A DNA stretch of 64,000 bases from Caldilineaceae bacterium (lineage in GTDB: Bacteria > Chloroflexota > Anaerolineae > Caldilineales > Caldilineaceae), in contig WTGY01000110.1 of assembly GCA_011523365.1 (NCBI GenBank), forward strand, positions 62,001 to 126,000, read 5' to 3'. Shown piece after piece: positions 8,325-16,975 of the stretch (the first letter of the stretch is position 1; the number at the start of each line of letters is the position of its first letter). A model generated the notes under the pieces. The model did not search any database, was not told the DNA's origin, and worked only from the letters and a program-made list of their open reading frames with translations. The position numbers and the translations under genes were made by a program.

Positions 8325-8989
8325 GCCAGCAGGCGGACTCTAGCGGACGCGAAGAGGCGGAGGACGGCGTCCAGGCGGCGATTGCGCGTCGCGTTGACGG
8401 GGCGATTCTGGGGATTGCGCGACACTGGCTCGCCCTTTTCAATGCCCTGGTTGCCCTCTACCTGCTATTACCGTTCCTGGCTCCCGTGCTGGCCAGGGCA
8501 GGTCTTGCAACTCCGGCATCTCTGATCTACTCGGTCTACTCAGCGACCTGTCACCAGCTGCCCGAGCGCAGCTATTTCCTCTTCGGCGAGCAGCCCTTCT
8601 ACAGCCTCACTGCCCTGGAAACAAGCGGATTAGGCGAAGACCAGGGACTCTTCCAACGCCGTGCCTTCCGCGGCAATGAGAACACCGGATACAAGATAGC
8701 AGTCTGTCAACGCGACGTGGCCATTTATGGATCGGTCGTGGCGGCCGGACTGCTGTTCGGCATGCTACGCGGACGGGTCCGTACGATCGGTCTCAAGTTT
8801 TATCTAATACTGCTGATCCCGATCGCTCTTGACGGCCTTACCCAGCTGTTCGGGCTGCGGGAGAGCAACTGGTGGCTGCGCACATTTACGGGCGCCCTAT
8901 TTGGCGGGGCGTCGGTGTGGCTTGCCTATCCCTATATTGAAGCGGCGATGCGGGACGTCGTGCGGACAGAGGAGATGCGATTGAGGTAG
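8321..8989 (+). CDS. DUF2085 integral membrane protein
   Basis: 222 residues with about five hydrophobic helices. It shows the family pattern CHQLPERSYFLFG near residue 75, then VCQRDVAIYGSVVAAG near 128, and a C-terminal pair of helices ending in a WWLRTFTGALFG segment. The paired Cys/His and CxRD residues are the conserved features of DUF2085; the function is unknown, though redox or metal binding is suggested by these residues. GTG start overlaps the stop of the glutaredoxin-like gene (GTGA). Last gene of the ccm/redox block; the next gene is convergent. Confidence 0.8.
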   Translation: MSQQADSSGREEAEDGVQAAIARRVDGAILGIARHWLALFNALVALYLLLPFLAPVLARAGLATPASLIYSVYSATCHQLPERSYFLFGEQPFYSLTALETSGLGEDQGLFQRRAFRGNENTGYKIAVCQRDVAIYGSVVAAGLLFGMLRGRVRTIGLKFYLILLIPIALDGLTQLFGLRESNWWLRTFTGALFGGASVWLAYPYIEAAMRDVVRTEEMRLR

Positions 8990-9128
8990 GTTGGCTTTGC
9001 TTGCCTGGTGTCATCGGGGAAGGGCCGTGTTCTCTACAAACGAATGAACGTGGTTGCTCATACTGTGAAGAGAGGAAAATCAGATTGTAGAAATCATGCA
9101 TAGTGTATCTCTACTTTCTGCTTCAGGC

Positions 9129-10076
9129 TCAATAGTTAGCGATCAAGAGTTCCGTGATTGGACCTCGTTTGGCCCCATTGCTGTTGATGCGACGGTTGGC
9201 GGAAACTTTGTGTATGCTGAATCCGGCGTAGAGATCTTCGAAAAAGCTGTCGTCGGGGTTCTCGTTGTGCGGGTCGGAGTTGCTCAGCATCAGTTTGGCG
9301 CCGGCATCTCCCAGTTCCTGGTAGAAGTGTGCCAGTCGCTTCTGCTCATCATCACCAAAAGGATACTTGTAGAAGGAGTTGAAGTTGGCGGTCTTGCTAA
9401 TTGGGCGGTATGGAGGATCCAGATAGACAAAGGTACTCTCGTCCACAAAATCCCTACAAGCGGTGAAGTCCCCGAAATGGATTTCCGTATTCTGGAGCGA
9501 GCGTGAAACTGAGCGCAGATTCGCCGCGTCGCAGATCCGGGGATTCACGTAGTTGCCGTGTGGAACATTGAAATGGCCGCGTGAATTGACCCTGTAGAGA
9601 CCGTTGAAACAGGTGCGATTCAGAAATATCAGACGAGCTACGTGTTCGGCAATGTCCTCGGGCGCCCCCCCGTTAGCAAAGGGTCTGTCCTGATTGAACG
9701 ACAGACGCGTTTCGTAGTAGAACTCGCTGCGTCCGTCGGGGTCCAGATCCCGGTAAAGCCGGCCAATCAATTGAAGTTGCTCAATCAACAGCTCGACCTG
9801 CTGGCTGATCGTGCGATAGGCAAGAACAAGGTCTTCGTTCATGTCTGAGATGAAGAGTTCATGCATATTGAAGTTGTTTGCGACCTGAAAAAAGACCGCG
9901 CCTCCACCGATAAAGGGTTCGGCATATTTGGTAAGGCTTCCCTCCCACAGTTCGGGAGGGAAGTGTTGGCCAATCTGTGCCAGGAGTTGCCCTTTGCCTC
10001 CTGCCCACTTGAGAAAAGGTTTCGCCTTTGGCCCTTGCTCGGGCGCTAAAGGAAACTGCAATTGCTTTGGTTGCAT
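9129..10076 (-). CDS. dam: DNA adenine N6-methyltransferase, Dam / D12 class
   Basis: 315 residues. N-terminal FLKWAGGKGQLLAQI (AdoMet-binding motif of the D12 class), then EPFIGGGAVFF, and the catalytic DPPY in FVYLDPPYRP at about residue 230. D12 enzymes methylate adenine in short sites such as GATC. No restriction endonuclease or specificity subunit lies next to it, so it is an orphan methylase, for regulation or phage/mobile origin. Start ATG at 10076; flanked by the convergent redox block and the ADP-ribosylglycohydrolase 92 bases upstream. The target site cannot be deduced from the sequence. Confidence 0.92.
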   Translation of the reverse strand: MQPKQLQFPLAPEQGPKAKPFLKWAGGKGQLLAQIGQHFPPELWEGSLTKYAEPFIGGGAVFFQVANNFNMHELFISDMNEDLVLAYRTISQQVELLIEQLQLIGRLYRDLDPDGRSEFYYETRLSFNQDRPFANGGAPEDIAEHVARLIFLNRTCFNGLYRVNSRGHFNVPHGNYVNPRICDAANLRSVSRSLQNTEIHFGDFTACRDFVDESTFVYLDPPYRPISKTANFNSFYKYPFGDDEQKRLAHFYQELGDAGAKLMLSNSDPHNENPDDSFFEDLYAGFSIHKVSANRRINSNGAKRGPITELLIANY

Positions 10077-10168
10077 GAAAGATCTGCCTGGATCAGCGCT
10101 TGAGAACTGCCAAAGATCCCTCCATTATCGCACACAAGATCTGCCGGTTCAATTGTCGTCGACGGATC

Positions 10169-12337
10169 TCAGGCAGGGCGCACGGTAACCTCATCGCTCA
10201 TAATCCGCCCTTCCTCAACGACCAGTGCGATCCCTCCGCTCTCGAGCTGGTCGTCGGTCACTTCAAAGAGAGGTTCGTCGAGATTGTCGACGCAGCCCCG
10301 CAGGCGATGACCATCCACCTGCAGAGCGAAAGCATGCATCTCCCCGTATTCCCATGGAATTTCTGCCTCTGCCAGTACGGTATCTCCGTCCAGGGCCCGG
10401 ATGAGCCGCGCGACGCCACGCCCTTCCTCTGTCCGGCAGAGTAACAAGGCATAGTAGCGGCGCATCCCCTGCACTCTTGCCGCAATGCCGGCCGAACTAC
10501 ACAGGTGAAGTGTAATCTCCGACTTCACTTCGTAGTTGCGCCACTCCCTGGTTCCGGTCATGAGGAGACCGCGGCCTCGGTTCTGAACCAGCCGAAAAGA
10601 CTCAGGCCACCAGAAGTCGTAGCTGTCCACGCCGTTGACCCAGGCCCGCCTCCACATCTGGGGGAAGGACATTTCCAGGCTGCGTCGGTCGAGAGGCACG
10701 TCCGGGCGGGCGAAGGTTACGTCAGGTTCGCCTTCCCATGTAAGATAGTCCAAGTAAATAGTGCCCTGCGTGCGTTCGTCGCTGTTGACGGCCACCCCAA
10801 TCTCGGCAATTGGCTCGTTGCCGGCCCCGTCAATAGCCCAGCTGAACTTATGACGTTCACCTGACTTGAGCTTGTAACAGGGCCCCTCCTCAGTGGTTAA
10901 TTCGTCGTTCTGCGACAGGAATCGTCGAAGATACAGACTCACGTCGACAGCGAGCTCGTTGCCGGGGTCTGCCTCCAATTCGGCCGAAACGGTTTGTCCA
11001 GGATAGATGGAGGGAGAAGCCAGAAGGCCGTATCCTCTCTGTTCGAAGTAGTCGGCAGTCTCCCTGGAAGGGATAAAGGTATGGGTCGCAGCGCGTGCAG
11101 GGCGACCCGTGGCAACGCCGGTGAAATGGAGTGCAAGGCTGCGGCTGCCGGACTGGCTGTGCCCAGCCACGTTTTCGAGAGTCAGTGTGCCACGGCTTTC
11201 AACGCTTTCGTCGGCAATGAAGCCCTGTACTGAACCGGGTAGTTCAAAGTGGTAGCGGGCACCTCTCTTGGGCGAATGGAGAGGCACCCGATACAGGGCG
11301 CGGCCGACGTTTGCCACGTGAAAGCTCTCCGTCACGGCATCTGTGACGGCCCTTCCCCCGTCGGCGGTGGGCAGGTAAAGCCGGTCTGAAATTGGACCGC
11401 GAAAGTCCGGGCCGTCTTCAAGACCTGCCAACCCGTTCTTGATTCCCAAAAGACAGCCGACGTTGCCAGCGTTGCAATCGGTATCCCACCCGCTGGTATT
11501 GACGATCATCAGCGACTTCTGGAAGCTGTCATCGCCGTGAAGGAGAGCGTGGATGATTAATGCGTGATTGGGCACCATATGGCAGTTGCCGCCGAATTTG
11601 TCGTATCCAAAGTTGGCAGCGATCTGCGCTCGCGTTGCCCTCCAATCGTTTCCGTGGCGATCGTGCCACTCGCGAATCTGGTTGATCATCGCGCCTATGA
11701 GAGAGTCGGCCGGAATGACGGACAGACCCGTATCGATAAGCTTCTGGATATCGGTTTCTACAAAGGCCTGAGCTTCCATGGCCGCAAGCACCTGGGCGCC
11801 GTGAATGGCAACACCATCGTGGGAGACGCTGGCCGCGCGCCGCGCCAGGTCGGCGGCCAGCTCAGGGTCTCCCGGTGCGACCATGGCCCAGCCATCGATA
11901 AAGATCTGGGCTCCGATCTGCTCGGCAACGACCTGGCCATTCAGAGTCTTCGAGCCGCTTTGGGGGGCGGAGATGCCCTCTTTCAGGCGCAGGTAGGCCG
12001 TATGCTCCGTAGAGTTTCCCATTCCTCCCCACCACAGGATCGTGCGTTCCTCGATGATGTAGTTGAGCCAGCTCTGTCCGATTTGCGCCGCAGAGATGTC
12101 ACGACTGTTGCCATAGTCGGGCAGGGCGCGCAGAAAGGTGAATGTTCCGGAGATGTCATCGTCGGTGACGATCAGCGGTACATCCAGATGCTCGTGGACA
12201 TAGTAGTTGATCTCGCCAAACTGTTCGTCAAGCATTTCATAGGTCCAGCCTTCGAAGGGCCGGCCCAGATAGACGCCAATCAGTTTGCCCAATACTCCGG
12301 CATAGACTCTTTCTGTGTAGTCGATGGGAATGGTCAT
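10169..12337 (-). CDS. ADP-ribosylglycohydrolase family protein with C-terminal beta-sandwich region
   Basis: 722 residues. The first about 350 form an ADP-ribosyl-glycohydrolase (DraG-like) domain: VTDDDISGTFTFL carries the first metal-binding aspartates and TSGWDTDCNAGNVGCLLG the second set. Residues about 370-720 are beta-rich, with a segment near 555 (IYLDYLTWEG) and a last part resembling concanavalin/3-keto-disaccharide-hydrolase-like sandwiches. No signal peptide is visible, so a cytoplasmic or non-classically located enzyme is likely. DraG domains remove ADP-ribose from proteins or small molecules; in large multi-domain homologues the substrate may be a glycoside-like ADP-ribose or nucleoside. 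Start at ATG 12337. Confidence 0.85.
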   Translation of the reverse strand: MTIPIDYTERVYAGVLGKLIGVYLGRPFEGWTYEMLDEQFGEINYYVHEHLDVPLIVTDDDISGTFTFLRALPDYGNSRDISAAQIGQSWLNYIIEERTILWWGGMGNSTEHTAYLRLKEGISAPQSGSKTLNGQVVAEQIGAQIFIDGWAMVAPGDPELAADLARRAASVSHDGVAIHGAQVLAAMEAQAFVETDIQKLIDTGLSVIPADSLIGAMINQIREWHDRHGNDWRATRAQIAANFGYDKFGGNCHMVPNHALIIHALLHGDDSFQKSLMIVNTSGWDTDCNAGNVGCLLGIKNGLAGLEDGPDFRGPISDRLYLPTADGGRAVTDAVTESFHVANVGRALYRVPLHSPKRGARYHFELPGSVQGFIADESVESRGTLTLENVAGHSQSGSRSLALHFTGVATGRPARAATHTFIPSRETADYFEQRGYGLLASPSIYPGQTVSAELEADPGNELAVDVSLYLRRFLSQNDELTTEEGPCYKLKSGERHKFSWAIDGAGNEPIAEIGVAVNSDERTQGTIYLDYLTWEGEPDVTFARPDVPLDRRSLEMSFPQMWRRAWVNGVDSYDFWWPESFRLVQNRGRGLLMTGTREWRNYEVKSEITLHLCSSAGIAARVQGMRRYYALLLCRTEEGRGVARLIRALDGDTVLAEAEIPWEYGEMHAFALQVDGHRLRGCVDNLDEPLFEVTDDQLESGGIALVVEEGRIMSDEVTVRPA

Positions 12338-12425
12338 TTTGCAGCTCCGGTTTCGTGGGCGTTTTGTCTGAAGGACAGTTAGCGGCCAGTTCCTTCACGC
12401 TTGGTAGACCTGGCTTGTTGACGAC

Positions 12426-13019
12426 CTATCTGCTTCTTTCGCAGAAGGGCAGTCCTGTATCGGGAAGGTCACCGTTTCTGACTTGGGTCAGGGTCAGGGG
12501 AAGGCATCCGCCGAGAAAGTTGCCGGCGAGACGAAGTGTTCTCAAGTTGGCGAATTCTCCCAATTCCTCAGGAACCCTCACTGACAGATCATTCAGGCTG
12601 AGGCCCGGCTCCCTTAAACTCGACATTGCACCCAGGGAGCCGGGAATCTCATCTGTCAACCGGTTATCGCCTAGCAGCAACGACCTCAGGTCATCGAGCG
12701 ACCCCAGTGCAGACGGCACCACAACTGTCAAACCACTGCCGTCCAGCCGAATCTCGGTCACGCGCAGCGGGGCCGGATCCGTGTCAATGCCGACGCCTTC
12801 CCAATCATTCATCGGTCGTTGTGCGCTCCAATCCGCGGAAACCTGCCCTGCCAGTCAATCTCTGAGTCCAAGTAGGGCGGCACAGTCTTCAACCAGTCCG
12901 GCGTTCTGTGCGGGATTGGTCACGGCGGTGTCGTTGAAGCAGAGTACAGTTTCCAGCTGCCCCGTTGAGAAGTCACATGCGGTTATGATGAATGAGGCGG
13001 CCGCTGTTATAAACAGCAT
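12426..13019 (-). pseudogene. leucine-rich-repeat lipoprotein interrupted by one in-frame TGA
   Basis: On the minus strand one continuous frame runs from ATG 13019 to the stop at 12426, broken only by TGA at 12857-12855. The first part has a lipoprotein signal (lipobox ITAC in MLFITAAASFIITACDF) and the segment NPAQNAGLVEDCAALLGLRD typical of these bacterial LRR proteins. After the TGA the same frame continues with LAGQVSADWSAQRP, then WEGVGID and repeats such as LDDLRSLLLGDNRLTDEIP and a closing cap with GCLP and LPFC. The stop takes the place of one amino acid between GLRD and LAG. Most likely a recent nonsense mutation; a sequencing error or read-through is possible. Confidence 0.75.
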
Positions 13020-13283
13020 CTTCACACATTTCGCTATCAGTCCCCTCTGAATTCGTGGACTACAGTTGCTTGATCTGCGCACACACTAACTTTTCCCTGC
13101 TCTCTGGTGGGAACGGTTCCCGATTTGGTCAAAGAGGGGACGAAAAACTGCAGTTTCTGCAGCTGGGAAGAGGAGTTTGTTTGGATGGAATCTCTTGCCA
13201 TGCGCGCCGACGGTTCATTAAAACTGGTCGGGCTAGAAAGTGTGACTTCCAGGATGCAATCGCGGGCCGCGACGGGGACAAAG

Positions 13284-14039
13284 CTACTCGTAGTCCGGCC
13301 AGTAAAACTCTCGCTTAGTGGGATCGTCGTAGCCGTCCATCCATGAATTCCTGAGTCCCGTGGTCTTGATGGCCGCCTCGACGATGGCGCGGTTGAAGTC
13401 GCCTACCAGCTCGTGCCGCAGATATTCATTGACTGGCATCCACATACATTCGTCGATCTCCCAGTCGTCACGTTCGATGGCGTGGGTAAGGGGCGATAGC
13501 CGGCATATGAAGTAGATGTCGGACTTCCCATAGCGGTAGCCGTGCCAGTGGCGCCAGCAGACCACGGCCTCGAACACGGTATTGATCCCAGTCTCTTCAA
13601 GAACCTCACGCACTACAGCAGTTGCAAGGTGCTCGCCCGGATGGAGGGCGCCGCCGGGCAGTTTATAGTAGGGCCGGGAGGAACCGCGATGCCGCTCTGA
13701 GACGACCAGAATTTCCTGGTTTTCGTTGATCACAACGCCGCCAGCTCCGATGTAATGGGTTGCGTACCCGGGAACCAGGGCATCCTCCTGCAGTCTGCGG
13801 ACGAGAAGTACATAGTTTGGTTCGGTGTGGTGGAATTCGAAACCCGCCGCTGTTGAGATGGGGATGAACTGAGCCCGTTCGATTGGCAGATGCAGCCAGA
13901 CAAGAAATCGGCCGTCCTGAATCCATTTCACCAGAGAAGAGGCGAGACTTTTCTCGAATGAAGGAACATCCGCGGGCAGATCCTCGGTGTTGATTTCTAT
14001 GCCGTTGAATCGGTTTACAGCATGTGGCAGAATGTTCAT
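13284..14039 (-). CDS. NUDIX hydrolase with N-terminal pre-NUDIX domain
   Basis: 251 residues from ATG 14039, which has AAAGG eight bases upstream; the open frame reaches 14411 but the additional part is not protein-like. Residues about 1-90 (SSLVKWIQDGRFLVWLHLP and following) resemble the acyltransferase-like domain in front of NUDT6-type proteins. The NUDIX box is complete: GGALHPGEHLATAV then VREVLEETGI, giving the G-x5-E-x7-REUxEExGU pattern. It would hydrolyse a nucleoside-diphosphate-linked substrate; identity unknown. Divergent from the dienelactone hydrolase. Confidence 0.88.
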   Translation of the reverse strand: MNILPHAVNRFNGIEINTEDLPADVPSFEKSLASSLVKWIQDGRFLVWLHLPIERAQFIPISTAAGFEFHHTEPNYVLLVRRLQEDALVPGYATHYIGAGGVVINENQEILVVSERHRGSSRPYYKLPGGALHPGEHLATAVVREVLEETGINTVFEAVVCWRHWHGYRYGKSDIYFICRLSPLTHAIERDDWEIDECMWMPVNEYLRHELVGDFNRAIVEAAIKTTGLRNSWMDGYDDPTKREFYWPDYE

Positions 14040-14259
14040 CTGGCGACCTTTCGGGACTGATATTGCATTCCTGGCCTGCCCCAAACCCAGTGTCTTGCCT
14101 CCGGCTACATTGAAGAGTCGGGAAATGCAACGCACAAATGACTCACCCCTGCCCGTAAGGAGCAGTTGCTCGACAGGGGTAACATGGGAATGAGGCGCAC
14201 AAGTGTTGGATCCGGACGGGTGCAGGCATGTGAAACGCGTAGTTGATATTATTCGACCT

Positions 14260-14288
14260 ATTTTAGTCGGCCACGTTGTACAAATCAA
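14260..14288 (-). promoter_or_regulatory. candidate sigma-70-like promoter for the NUDIX gene
   Basis: On the minus strand TTGATT (14288-14283) and TAAAAT (14265-14260) are separated by 17 bases. It lies about 220 bases before the NUDIX start. The rest of the 441-base divergent region 14040-14480 shows no open frame that I can support; a strong AGGAGG ribosome site precedes the plus-strand gene. Confidence 0.4.
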
Positions 14289-14480
14289 GTTAATGTTGAC
14301 GCTTTTCCTTGTTCGCGTGCAGAGGCAAAATCTGTCTGATGTGCTATTCTGAAGGCCATTTGACGGGTAAGGCCTCGCGCCCACAGGTCTTGTTGTACTG
14401 ACCTTAAGCACGAGCGTGCAGATGGCCAGCCACTGTCACCACAACTTCAGCCAGAGCACAAGAGTTCAGGAGGATGTGCT

Positions 14481-15239
14481 ATGTACACAACCGATCAGTA
14501 CGAAGGAATGATCGCAGAAACTGTCGCCATGCACGGCGCAGACGGCGAACGAGTGCTCGCGTATTGCGCCCGCCCCCTGGGGACGGGCCCGTTTCCCGGC
14601 ATAGTTCTGATTCACCATATGCCGGGTTGGGACGAGTGGTACAGAGAAGCCACTCGCAGGTTTGCCCATCACGGATACGTTGCCATCTCGCCGAATTTGT
14701 ACGAGAGATTCGGGCACGGCTCGCCCGAAGATGTGGCGGCAGCGGTCAGGGCAGACGGCGGCGTCCCCGACGATCAAGCTGTTGCCGACCTGGATGCCTC
14801 TATGCGCTATCTGCGGGCATTACCCTATGTGAACGGGAAGGTCGGAGTTTTTGGCACTTGCTCGGGCGGCAGGCACGCGGTGCTGGCGGCGAGCCGGGTA
14901 GACGGTTTCGATGCCGTCGTTGACTGCTGGGGCGGGGGTGTCGTGATGCCGACCGACCAGCTTACACTCCAGAGGCCGGTGGCTCCCATCGACTACACTG
15001 CCGACCTGAACTGCCCGGTGTTGGGTCTATTTGGGGCAGAAGATCACAGCCCGACTGTGGATGACGTAGCGGTACACGAAGAGGCCCTAACGAAGCACGG
15101 AAAGGAGTTTGAATTTCACATGTATGAGGGTGCAGGACACGGCTTCTTTTACTACCACCGGCCAAGTTATCGACAGGCCCAGGCCGTAGACGGTTGGGAC
15201 AAGATCTGGGCATTTCTCGGCCAGAAGCTGTCCAGTTGA
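14481..15239 (+). CDS. dienelactone hydrolase family protein
   Basis: 252 residues, alpha/beta hydrolase. The nucleophile elbow is GTCSGG, with cysteine as in dienelactone hydrolases; the acid is in FGAEDHSP and the histidine in GAGHGFFYYH. The N-terminal part FPGIVLIHHMPGWDEW is the oxyanion region. The family hydrolyses lactones or esters in aromatic catabolism and other carboxylic esters. ATG 14481 has an ideal AGGAGG site at 14469. Followed 58 bases later by a small DUF6295-like gene, so they may be co-transcribed. Substrate unknown. Confidence 0.9.
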   Translation: MYTTDQYEGMIAETVAMHGADGERVLAYCARPLGTGPFPGIVLIHHMPGWDEWYREATRRFAHHGYVAISPNLYERFGHGSPEDVAAAVRADGGVPDDQAVADLDASMRYLRALPYVNGKVGVFGTCSGGRHAVLAASRVDGFDAVVDCWGGGVVMPTDQLTLQRPVAPIDYTADLNCPVLGLFGAEDHSPTVDDVAVHEEALTKHGKEFEFHMYEGAGHGFFYYHRPSYRQAQAVDGWDKIWAFLGQKLSS

Positions 15240-15297
15240 TCTGTGGGCCAGGATAGCGTCTGGTTTTCCGAATCTTCTTGACAAGGAGGGTGATAGA

Positions 15298-15561
15298 ATG
15301 TGTACGATGTTAATGAAGAAAGTTCCTGTCGAAGGATTTGGAAGGGGGTCTGATGGTTGGTTTGACATGAAGCAGGCGAATGTCAGCTGGGATCACCCCT
15401 TCCATGCGCCCGAGGAACACGCGCTCAACATAGACTTCGTCAACGAAAGCTACGGGCCCGGCGCCCGCGTAGCGGTGGAACTAAGTGTCGAAGGGGCCCG
15501 CCAACTGGCGGAGACGATACAGTCGGTACTGAGTGAAGCAGAAGATAGAGGACTCATCTGA
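15298..15561 (+). CDS. small DUF6295-like protein
   Basis: 87 residues beginning MCTMLMKKVPVEGFGRGS, then WFDMKQANVSWDHPFHAPEE, ALNIDFVNESYGPGARVAVE and a C-terminal helix LAETIQSVLSEAEDRGLI. From memory this corresponds to the family labelled DUF6295, which is small, uncharacterised and often found next to hydrolases. The ribosome site is very strong (AAGGAGGGTGAT). No signal peptide; the conserved Cys2 and His residues might bind a metal, which is inference. A hairpin terminator lies 37 bases downstream. Confidence 0.7.
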   Translation: MCTMLMKKVPVEGFGRGSDGWFDMKQANVSWDHPFHAPEEHALNIDFVNESYGPGARVAVELSVEGARQLAETIQSVLSEAEDRGLI

Positions 15562-15597
15562 GGGGCGCGTCGGGTCTTGAAACCGCTGAACTCTAAA

Positions 15598-15625
15598 GGA
15601 GGGCGGCATCGCCGTGCCGCCCTCC
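15598..15625. terminator. bidirectional hairpin between convergent genes
   Basis: GGAGGGCGGCA (15598-15608) pairs perfectly with TGCCGCCCTCC (15615-15625), a 6-base loop, followed by ATTCT. It sits between the plus-strand DUF6295-like gene and the minus-strand rtcB gene, so it probably ends both transcripts. The thymine run is weak. Confidence 0.7.
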
Positions 15626-15660
15626 ATTCTGATCAGCCGCGATTCGTGCCAAGGCACCAT

Positions 15661-16905
15661 TCAGTCTCGGTACGGGTCGTATTCGTTTTCTCCTGCCATG
15701 GCTACGCCTAGCGGCTTGAGTGTGAGGAGAATACGAATCGTGTTGCGGTGATGTTTCAACACATCGGGCAGACGCTTGTAGGCCTGAGGCGCCTCGTCGG
15801 TTCCCGCCCCGCGCAATGTCGCCCCTATCCTTCTGACCGAATCCAGCATCTGGTCGCGGTGGATTTGCCCAGCCTTTACCTGAACCTTGCGCCCCTTCCT
15901 GAAGCGGAAGCGGCCGGCGGCCTGCGTGCGGGACATCAACCGGCCGGCACCGTGGACCGTAGAGTAAAGAGCCATCCGGCCTTCCTCACTGTCCACGCCC
16001 TCAAGAATGACTGAAATATCGCCCATGGACCCGCCAACGAACCCCTTCTGCCCGGGAAAAGCCGGCGTTGCCCCTTTACGAGTGACCCAGAGCGTGTCGC
16101 CGTTGTGCTCCTCTTTCCAGGCAAAATTATGGTGGTTGTGGATCTCTTCGACGATAGCGGCGCCCAGGAGGTCAGCGACCCGCTGGCATACCCAGTTACG
16201 TCCCGCGTAGGCGTAGCGGCCAGCCAGTTGCATACAGGCCAGGTACTCCTGGCCCAAGTCCGAGTCGATTGCCAGCAGGCTCGGGACGACATCCAGAGCA
16301 CTTCGGCGGCGACGGGACCGCTTCTTACCAGTAGGTGCGGGTTCCTGTTGACCGACCCGTTCGCGGTCGGCAGCTTTCATGAAGTGGGTGGCGAGACGGT
16401 GGCCCAATCCCCTTGACCCAAAGTGAACGCCGACCCAGATTCGACCCTTCTCATCTTCGAAAATGTCGACGTAGTGATTGCCGCTTCCTACCGTCCCCAA
16501 CTGCTCGGCTGCCAGCTTTTTGAGGTTATGTGCAACGGGCAGGTCCCATGCCGGATCATCGTCGAATAGCTGGTGATCGACCCTCTCCTTGTTTTTGCGA
16601 CCGATGCCAAAGGAGATCGTTCGCCAGACGCTATCCATGATTGGGTGAATGTTTGACTTCACCTCACTTGCCGGAATATCCAGGCGGACGGCCTTGTTGC
16701 CACAGGCGATGTCGTAACCTACGCCCGCAGGATTGAGCTTGTCGCGATAGGCGACCACGCCGCCGATGGGAACGGAGTAGCCCAGATGGTGGTCGGCCAT
16801 CAAGGCGACTGCTTCTGCTTCGCCGGCACAGTTAAGAATCTGGGCGACTGCGTTGTCAAGGGGATCGCCCCAGACAGGAACGCCTTGAATAAATTCAACG
16901 GTCAT
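15661..16905 (-). CDS. rtcB: RtcB-type RNA 3'-phosphate ligase
   Basis: 414 residues. The RtcB landmarks are in order: ALMADHHLGYSVPIGG, GVGYDIACGNKAVRLD (metal-binding Asp and Cys), GSGNHYVDI, HFGSRGLGHRLA, the HNHHNFAWKE histidines and HGAGRLMSR, which carries the histidine that is guanylylated. RtcB joins 2',3'-cyclic or 3'-phosphate RNA ends to 5'-OH ends in RNA repair or tRNA processing. No archease gene or rtcA is nearby. It lies 70 bases downstream of the Gfo/Idh/MocA gene on the same strand, perhaps by chance. Confidence 0.95.
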   Translation of the reverse strand: MTVEFIQGVPVWGDPLDNAVAQILNCAGEAEAVALMADHHLGYSVPIGGVVAYRDKLNPAGVGYDIACGNKAVRLDIPASEVKSNIHPIMDSVWRTISFGIGRKNKERVDHQLFDDDPAWDLPVAHNLKKLAAEQLGTVGSGNHYVDIFEDEKGRIWVGVHFGSRGLGHRLATHFMKAADRERVGQQEPAPTGKKRSRRRRSALDVVPSLLAIDSDLGQEYLACMQLAGRYAYAGRNWVCQRVADLLGAAIVEEIHNHHNFAWKEEHNGDTLWVTRKGATPAFPGQKGFVGGSMGDISVILEGVDSEEGRMALYSTVHGAGRLMSRTQAAGRFRFRKGRKVQVKAGQIHRDQMLDSVRRIGATLRGAGTDEAPQAYKRLPDVLKHHRNTIRILLTLKPLGVAMAGENEYDPYRD

Positions 16906-16975
16906 TGGTGCCTCAGAGACGGGAGAGAGAAGGCAACATGCAGGCCACGCAGACTGAAGGGTGGCATGGTCGGGG

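Noticed and set aside
11564..12382. Plus-strand open frame of 272 codons
   Set aside because: Antisense to the ADP-ribosylglycohydrolase gene, no family features.
12855..12857. TGA in the LRR gene as a selenocysteine codon
   Set aside because: LRR proteins have no catalytic site that would use selenocysteine and I see no selenocysteine insertion hairpin just after it.
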